The notes below the pieces were generated by a model. The model was not told the origin of the DNA. It made no database searches and saw nothing but the letters and a program-made list of their open reading frames with translations. Made by a program: the position numbers and the translations under genes. Source: an uncultured Pelagibacteraceae bacterium (GTDB taxonomy: Bacteria; Pseudomonadota; Alphaproteobacteria; Pelagibacterales; Pelagibacteraceae). From it: DNA of 36,633 nt. The DNA lies in the NCBI GenBank assembly GCA_902633515.1, contig CACPGB010000005.1, positions 1 through 36,633 of the forward strand. Direction: 5' to 3'. Position 1 is the first letter of the stretch. Each line of letters begins with the position of its first letter. This document shows positions 32,503 to 36,633 of the stretch, one piece after another.

Positions 32503-32853
32503 TTAGTAAATTGTTGCTCCAAAAATTTTTACCTCTCCATCCTCAATACCTAAAACTAATCTACCTAAAAATTCACCGGGTATCTCCTTATTAGTCTGTT
32601 TAATCAATATAGTAATATGATCACCCCTCCTCAAGGTCCCAAAAGGTTCATAGGTCTCTTTTAAATTAGTAATTATTTTATTATTCGCCCATTGTTTTCC
32701 AAGCTCAACTTCATTAGCTCCAAATAACATTTGAGTAGAAAAATCTTTTGTAAAGCCGCCATAATCTTTCATATTAGAAGCTCTAACAAGATTTTCCCAA
32801 AAAGGCTTTGCTATTGCAAATATCTCCTCATCAGATTTTTTTAAAAGGTCCAT
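32503..32853 (-). CDS. Unknown 116-aa protein next to aprA
   Basis: Not recognised with confidence. No signal peptide or membrane helix. An N-terminal helix-rich half (IFAIAKPFWENLVRASNMKD) is followed by alternating strands (RGDHITILIKQ, EFLGRLVLGIEDGEVKIFG). That order, with long amphipathic helix then strands, recalls a small NTF2-like (cone-shaped) fold. It starts 20 bases after aprA on the same strand and precedes the membrane peptide and the exporter. Its job may concern sulfite or APS handling, but this is only from position. Confidence 0.72.
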   Translation of the reverse strand: MDLLKKSDEEIFAIAKPFWENLVRASNMKDYGGFTKDFSTQMLFGANEVELGKQWANNKIITNLKETYEPFGTLRRGDHITILIKQTNKEIPGEFLGRLVLGIEDGEVKIFGATIY

Positions 32854-32873
32854 AAAGAGATTTTAAATAGTGG

Positions 32874-34733
32874 TTAAGAGGCCTTCTTCTTCTCTTTCTC
32901 ATCAACAATATGGTACACTGGGACCTTTTCCAAAGTGAATTTTCCAGTTTTAGGGTCTCTTCTTGACACTGTTAGGCAATGCCAATTTTCATCATCAAGC
33001 TTCATGTGATCTCCTCTATAATAATAACCCGGCCAACGTGTTTCTTCTCTAAATAATGTATGCTCCGTTACACATTGAGAAGTCAATGTTCTGTGTTTTA
33101 ATTCCCAAGCTCTCATTAACTGGTGGTAATCCTCAGCTCCAACATTTTCTAAATCTTCTTGAAGCCAATTAAGAAGTTCAAGGGCTCTTTTAAGCATATT
33201 GCCATTGGTCATATAATTTGAGGTAATACCTCCAACATATTCATCCATAATTTTTTGAAGTCTTTGCAGTCCTTGAATTGGAGATATATAGCTTGGTGAA
33301 ACAGTCCCACCAGTTATCTCATTTTGAGCAACTGTATAAGTTTCTAGAGGTTTATAAACCGCATTTTTGAAATCATCACATTGTTTATCTGAAACATTAA
33401 TTCCCTCAGCTTTTTTATCCTCGATATATTTTACTGCAGCTTTTGCGGCCAATCTTCCTTCAGTAAAAGATCCAGATGAAAATTTATGAGCACTACCACC
33501 GACTGTGTCCCCCGCACCAAAAAGCCCATCAATAGTTAGCATTCTGTTATAACCCCAGAAATATTCTGGAGGAGAAAGATCTTCTGGGCCACTAACCCAT
33601 GCTCCAGAACATGTGGCATGAGATCCCATTACATAGGGTTCAGAGGTCGTTAGTTCTGGATTTGTATACTTTGGATCAATGTTTTGTGACGCCCAAACTA
33701 CAGCTTGACCAACTGTCATTCCTAAAAAATTTTCCCAACCAACTGTTTCTAAATGAGGATCTTGAAAAGCCTCTGTGGTTACCATGTGTATTGGTCCACC
33801 ACCTGCAGCAACTTCTTGAATAAATGCATGGTTTCTTAAGCAAGTAGGCGTTGGATGATGGTCAATATACTCCCCAACTAATTCTTTAGTTTGCTCATAC
33901 CATTTTTTCTCATAGTTTTCGCCGTTAGCATTTTGTGTATATGTTTTTAAATGTAAAAAATATGCCCCAACTGGTCCATAACCATCTTTAAATCTGCACA
34001 ATACAATTCTATTTTCCATTTGTGTCATCTTTGCACCTGCAGCAATAGGTAATGCGTAAGCAGATCCATTACTCCATGGTGCATACCAAGTTCTTCCCAT
34101 ACCTTCTCCTACAGCTCTAGGTTTAAAAATATGTGATGCTCCACCAGCTGAAACTATGACAGCTTTAGCCCTGAACACATGAAAATCTCCTGTTCTCATA
34201 TTAAAACCCACAGCTCCACCAATTCTATTCTCTTGAGACTCATCCATTAATAAATGAGTAACCATTATTCTATTGTAAATTTTATCTGCAGATTTTTTTG
34301 CCGCCTCAGCAACGATGGGTTTATAACTTTCACCATGAATCATTATTTGCCATTTACCTTCTCTTAGATATCTTCCAGTTTTTTCATTTTTCATCATAGG
34401 AAGACCCCACTCATCAAACATGTGAACTGTTGAATCTACATGACGAGCCATGTCGTAACCTAAATCTTCTCTTACCATTCCCATTAAATCATTTCTGGCA
34501 TACCTGACATGATCCTCAGGCTGATTTTCATTCCATTGCATACCCATGTAACAATTGATTGCATATAAACCTTGTGCTACTGCACCACTTCGGTCAATAT
34601 TTGCTTTTTCAACACAAATAATTTTTAAATCTCTACCCCAATGTCTTGCTTCAAACGTTGCTCCAGTGCCAGCCATTCCACCGCCAACAACTAATACATC
34701 ACATTCTTCGTAGTGTGTTTTGTACTTAGCCAT
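32874..34733 (-). CDS. aprA: Adenylylsulfate (APS) reductase alpha subunit
   Basis: AprA is the FAD-containing catalytic subunit of dissimilatory APS reductase. In aerobic bacteria it runs in the oxidative direction, sulfite plus AMP to APS. The 619-residue product shows the FAD motif VLVVGGGMAGTGATFEA (13-29), the SGAVAQGLYAINCYMG block near the isoalloxazine, and the GAGDTVGGSAHKFSSGSFTEG segment. C-terminal tryptophans and charged residues fit AprA. Start and stop are joined to aprB by TAATG. It belongs to aprM-aprB-aprA. Sat (ATP sulfurylase) is not in this window. Confidence 0.97.
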   Translation of the reverse strand: MAKYKTHYEECDVLVVGGGMAGTGATFEARHWGRDLKIICVEKANIDRSGAVAQGLYAINCYMGMQWNENQPEDHVRYARNDLMGMVREDLGYDMARHVDSTVHMFDEWGLPMMKNEKTGRYLREGKWQIMIHGESYKPIVAEAAKKSADKIYNRIMVTHLLMDESQENRIGGAVGFNMRTGDFHVFRAKAVIVSAGGASHIFKPRAVGEGMGRTWYAPWSNGSAYALPIAAGAKMTQMENRIVLCRFKDGYGPVGAYFLHLKTYTQNANGENYEKKWYEQTKELVGEYIDHHPTPTCLRNHAFIQEVAAGGGPIHMVTTEAFQDPHLETVGWENFLGMTVGQAVVWASQNIDPKYTNPELTTSEPYVMGSHATCSGAWVSGPEDLSPPEYFWGYNRMLTIDGLFGAGDTVGGSAHKFSSGSFTEGRLAAKAAVKYIEDKKAEGINVSDKQCDDFKNAVYKPLETYTVAQNEITGGTVSPSYISPIQGLQRLQKIMDEYVGGITSNYMTNGNMLKRALELLNWLQEDLENVGAEDYHQLMRAWELKHRTLTSQCVTEHTLFREETRWPGYYYRGDHMKLDDENWHCLTVSRRDPKTGKFTLEKVPVYHIVDEKEKKKAS

Positions 34734-35203
34734 TAATAATAAACCCCTTTTTTGAAGGACTCTTTAGGGACTGATGGCAATTCTTGATTTGTATTTAAAC
34801 CTTCTGGCTCACTATATAATCTTTGTGAATTAATCTCTCCTTGGTTGGGTGTATCGCCTTCAGCAAGTTTAGGAATAAATTTGCCCCAAGGCTTTGTTGT
34901 TATAGGTGAGACAAAGTTTTTTTCTGTTCCATTTCTAAATTTTATTTTCCAAGAGATGGTTCCTTTTTCCTCTTCTCTTCTAACTCTAACGCTGTGTCCC
35001 ATTGGAGCAAAATCAGCATAACCTCTTACATCGATTGCGTGATTAGGACATGCTTTGACACACGAATAACATTCCCAACAAAAATTTGGTTCAATATTTT
35101 TTGCTCTTCTAATATTTTCATCAATGTGCATGATATCTGAAGGACATATATCTACGCAATGACCGCAGCCATCACATCTTGTCATGTATACAAAAGTTGA
35201 CAT
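34733..35203 (-). CDS. aprB: Adenylylsulfate (APS) reductase beta subunit
   Basis: AprB is the iron-sulfur subunit passing electrons between AprA and the membrane partner. The 156-residue product has two [4Fe-4S] motifs: C10, C13, C16, C20 (CDGCGHCVDICP) and C42, C45, C48, C52 (CWECYSCVKACP). A strand-rich tail with VRVRREEEKG and the end SFKKGVYY probably wraps AprA. AAGGAG lies 13 bases before the ATG. Its stop overlaps the aprA start by one base. Confidence 0.97.
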   Translation of the reverse strand: MSTFVYMTRCDGCGHCVDICPSDIMHIDENIRRAKNIEPNFCWECYSCVKACPNHAIDVRGYADFAPMGHSVRVRREEEKGTISWKIKFRNGTEKNFVSPITTKPWGKFIPKLAEGDTPNQGEINSQRLYSEPEGLNTNQELPSVPKESFKKGVYY

Positions 35204-35236
35204 AATTTTTAATTTTCTCCTTTTTCTATTAACATA

Positions 35237-36031
35237 TTAATAATGTTTTGGCTCTTCTCTTTTTATACCCAGGCCAAATTGTTCGGGGGCATCAGCTGGT
35301 GGTGGTAAGTTATCCCTAGATCCATCTGCTACAGCTAAATTTTTTTGTATAGCTGCTCCAGGTTTATAAAACATATGAGCAAATTTTGACCAATAAACAC
35401 CTCCAAATAAAATAAAATTAGATGCAACAAATAAAATTAAAAATAAATAAGACAAACCTATTTGTCCATTAAATTGAGTGAATGACCAAGCTAAACCAAA
35501 TGTTGAACAAGCAAGTAATGCTAAAACAAATAAATCAGCTTTAATAATTCTATACCAAGGATGAGCCTCTGCTGATACATCAACTCTTAAAAAAAACCAA
35601 AACCAGTATCCGCCTAAACATGTTAGTATTGCCCCTGCATGCCAAATCATTGACCAAGTTTGAGAATTTGGTTTGTCAGCACCTGTATAACAAAAAACTA
35701 AAATAGCAGAAGACACCCAAAACAAAATTGTTCCATACATTCCGAGAACATGTGCAAGTCTTCTTTTTCCAAAACCTAATTCAGAGGTAGTTCCAATATC
35801 AACAACTGTTGTTTTAGCAATGACAGAAACCTTTTCTCCTGCACCTAATTTTTTTGTTGCTGCAAGTTTAGCTTTTTTAGCATTATTAAAAAAATATGTA
35901 AGATTTTTATGATGTATCATTTGAATAATTGTCCCAACTGCAATCAATAAAACCATTGCTATAATAAAAGATTGCATTGCAAATGGTGAAATTGTTTCTG
36001 ATAAAATTGAAAATGGATTATTACTTAACAT
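35237..36031 (-). CDS. aprM: AprM membrane anchor of APS reductase
   Basis: AprM is the putative membrane partner that links AprBA to the quinone pool in some sulfite-oxidising bacteria. The 264-residue product has about five hydrophobic segments (near 18-37, 88-110, 125-148, 165-190, 195-213) and histidines in helical positions (GKRRLAHVLG, WHAGAIL, AEAHPWYR), possible haem or quinone ligands. The Pro-rich C-terminal tail is soluble. AAAGG precedes the ATG. First gene of the apr operon, under a readable promoter. The alternative QmoC-type partner is unlikely, as it would carry Fe-S motifs. Confidence 0.88.
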   Translation of the reverse strand: MLSNNPFSILSETISPFAMQSFIIAMVLLIAVGTIIQMIHHKNLTYFFNNAKKAKLAATKKLGAGEKVSVIAKTTVVDIGTTSELGFGKRRLAHVLGMYGTILFWVSSAILVFCYTGADKPNSQTWSMIWHAGAILTCLGGYWFWFFLRVDVSAEAHPWYRIIKADLFVLALLACSTFGLAWSFTQFNGQIGLSYLFLILFVASNFILFGGVYWSKFAHMFYKPGAAIQKNLAVADGSRDNLPPPADAPEQFGLGIKREEPKHY

Positions 36032-36077
36032 TTCCGCCTTTTGTTAAATTTTGAATTAATTTACATTTTTATATATA

Positions 36078-36112
36078 GTTGAATTTATAGTTCAACCTCA
36101 AACTAGGGTCAA
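36078..36112 (-). promoter_or_regulatory. Promoter with overlapping dyad operator for the aprMBA operon
   Basis: On the minus strand TTGACC (36107-36112) and TATAAA (36084-36089) are exactly 17 bases apart. GTTGAA-TTTATAG-TTCAAC (36078-36096) is a 6+7+6 inverted repeat that encloses the -10 box, well placed for a repressor. The expected start near 36077 gives a leader of about 45 bases. Confidence 0.65.
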
Positions 36113-36130
36113 TTTGTCTTTTATAACAGG

Positions 36131-36529
36131 CTAATTATTTCTTTTATAATGTTGTTTGTTTGGAATAACAGATCTCACTCCACCCTGAGGATTTTCAACA
36201 TCTCCCTCTCTTCTGGGAATCAAATGAAAATGGCAATGTAAAATAGACTGGCCAGAAACAGTTCCAACGTTTGTGCCTATGTTAAACCCCTTAACTAAAG
36301 GATCTTTTCTTATTATTTCTTTCTTTACAATTTTTATGAGATTATTACATGCAACTAATTCATCATTAGATAAACCAAAATAATCCTTTATGTGTCTTTT
36401 GGGTACGATCAAACAATGATGTTCTGAAACTGGATATGAGTCATAACTTGCATAGGCAAGCTCATTTTCATGTGCAGATCCACTTTTTTTAACATCACAA
36501 AATAAGCATGGATTATTTGGATCTTTCAT
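36131..36529 (-). CDS. HIT family protein
   Basis: A 132-residue histidine-triad hydrolase or transferase that acts on nucleotide derivatives such as AMP conjugates. The triad is HCHFHLIPR with H98, H100 and H102; H39-region EHHCLIVPKRH is the substrate-side block. CLFCDV at 8-13 may bind zinc with a histidine. Length is typical. It lies upstream of the apr operon with 99 bases between and 4 bases after the partial gene at the right edge. A tie to APS metabolism is tempting, since some HIT proteins act on APS, but the separate apr promoter means it may be unrelated. Confidence 0.88.
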   Translation of the reverse strand: MKDPNNPCLFCDVKKSGSAHENELAYASYDSYPVSEHHCLIVPKRHIKDYFGLSNDELVACNNLIKIVKKEIIRKDPLVKGFNIGTNVGTVSGQSILHCHFHLIPRREGDVENPQGGVRSVIPNKQHYKRNN

Positions 36530-36533
36530 TTAT

Positions 36534-36633
36534 TTAAAGTCTATAAGGATTACAGTTATTTATAACTAAATCATATTGTTTTGATAGATGCTTAAATTTT
36601 TTTAAGTTTTTTCTTTTCCATTTAATCTCATTT
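36534..36633 (-). CDS. 3' end of an unidentified gene, cut by window edge
   Basis: An open frame enters from the right edge and ends at TAA 36534-36536, giving the last 33 residues, which end KQYDLVINNCNPYRL. The piece is basic (KWKRKNLKKFK). It is 4 bases from the HIT gene on the same strand, the spacing usual here. Too short to name. Confidence 0.45.
   Translation of the reverse strand, partial: NEIKWKRKNLKKFKHLSKQYDLVINNCNPYRL

Overview
This window is a dense, A+T-rich (visibly about 70% A+T) bacterial chromosome segment. It looks like the SAR11 clade (Pelagibacterales, Alphaproteobacteria). Reasons: very short or overlapping gene junctions, AAA/TTA-rich codon use, a complete aprM-aprB-aprA set beside sulfonate genes, TRAP transport, and many tiny membrane proteins. 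The clade is inferred from protein character and gene order, not from a marker-gene alignment. No gap without a gene exceeds 300 bases; the largest is 27036-27272.

Layout. (1) 1-4.2 kb, minus strand: nuoABCDEF, with nuoF cut by the left edge. (2) 4.3-10.7 kb, minus strand: tRNA-Asp, tRNA-Val, a 39-aa membrane peptide, then lon, clpX, clpP, tig and tRNA-Leu, the classic protein-quality-control cluster. (3) 10.7-14.4 kb: small, tightly packed, often convergent genes (DUF1289, secreted and membrane hypotheticals, a histidine phosphatase, a family-5-type uracil-DNA glycosylase, a YbgC-type thioesterase, a DUF3047 protein), several too short for normal ORF calling. (4) 14.4-19.8 kb, minus strand: TRAP transporter dctP-dctQ-dctM, an NCS1 permease and an SDR dehydrogenase, an apparent uptake and catabolism operon with a perfect 32-bp palindrome between dctP and dctQ. 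(5) 19.9-24.7 kb, plus strand: GMC oxidoreductase, TerC, SDR, M23 peptidase, a secreted SHOCT-domain protein and a 40-aa membrane peptide, mostly with overlapping or touching ends.

(6) 24.7-27.85 kb is the most unusual part. It holds a hairpin-rich leader before a 63-aa basic protein, a 19-aa membrane micro-ORF with a near-perfect ribosome binding site, two GIY-YIG (T5orf172-type) genes with nearly identical upstream leaders, seven copies of a short dyad around TTCA-N-TGAA, and three intergenic copies of a GGGGCGTTCTGT hairpin element that bracket these genes and a membrane protein gene.

(7) 27.85-36.1 kb is a coherent organosulfonate module. Xsc and SuyAB release sulfite from sulfoacetaldehyde and sulfolactate. 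The opposing operon aprM-aprB-aprA, then a 116-aa unknown, a 44-aa membrane peptide and a TauE/SafE-type exporter, is placed to oxidise or export that sulfite. Readable sigma70-like promoters lie before xsc, suyA and aprM. (8) The right edge holds a HIT-family protein and the 3' end of another minus-strand gene.
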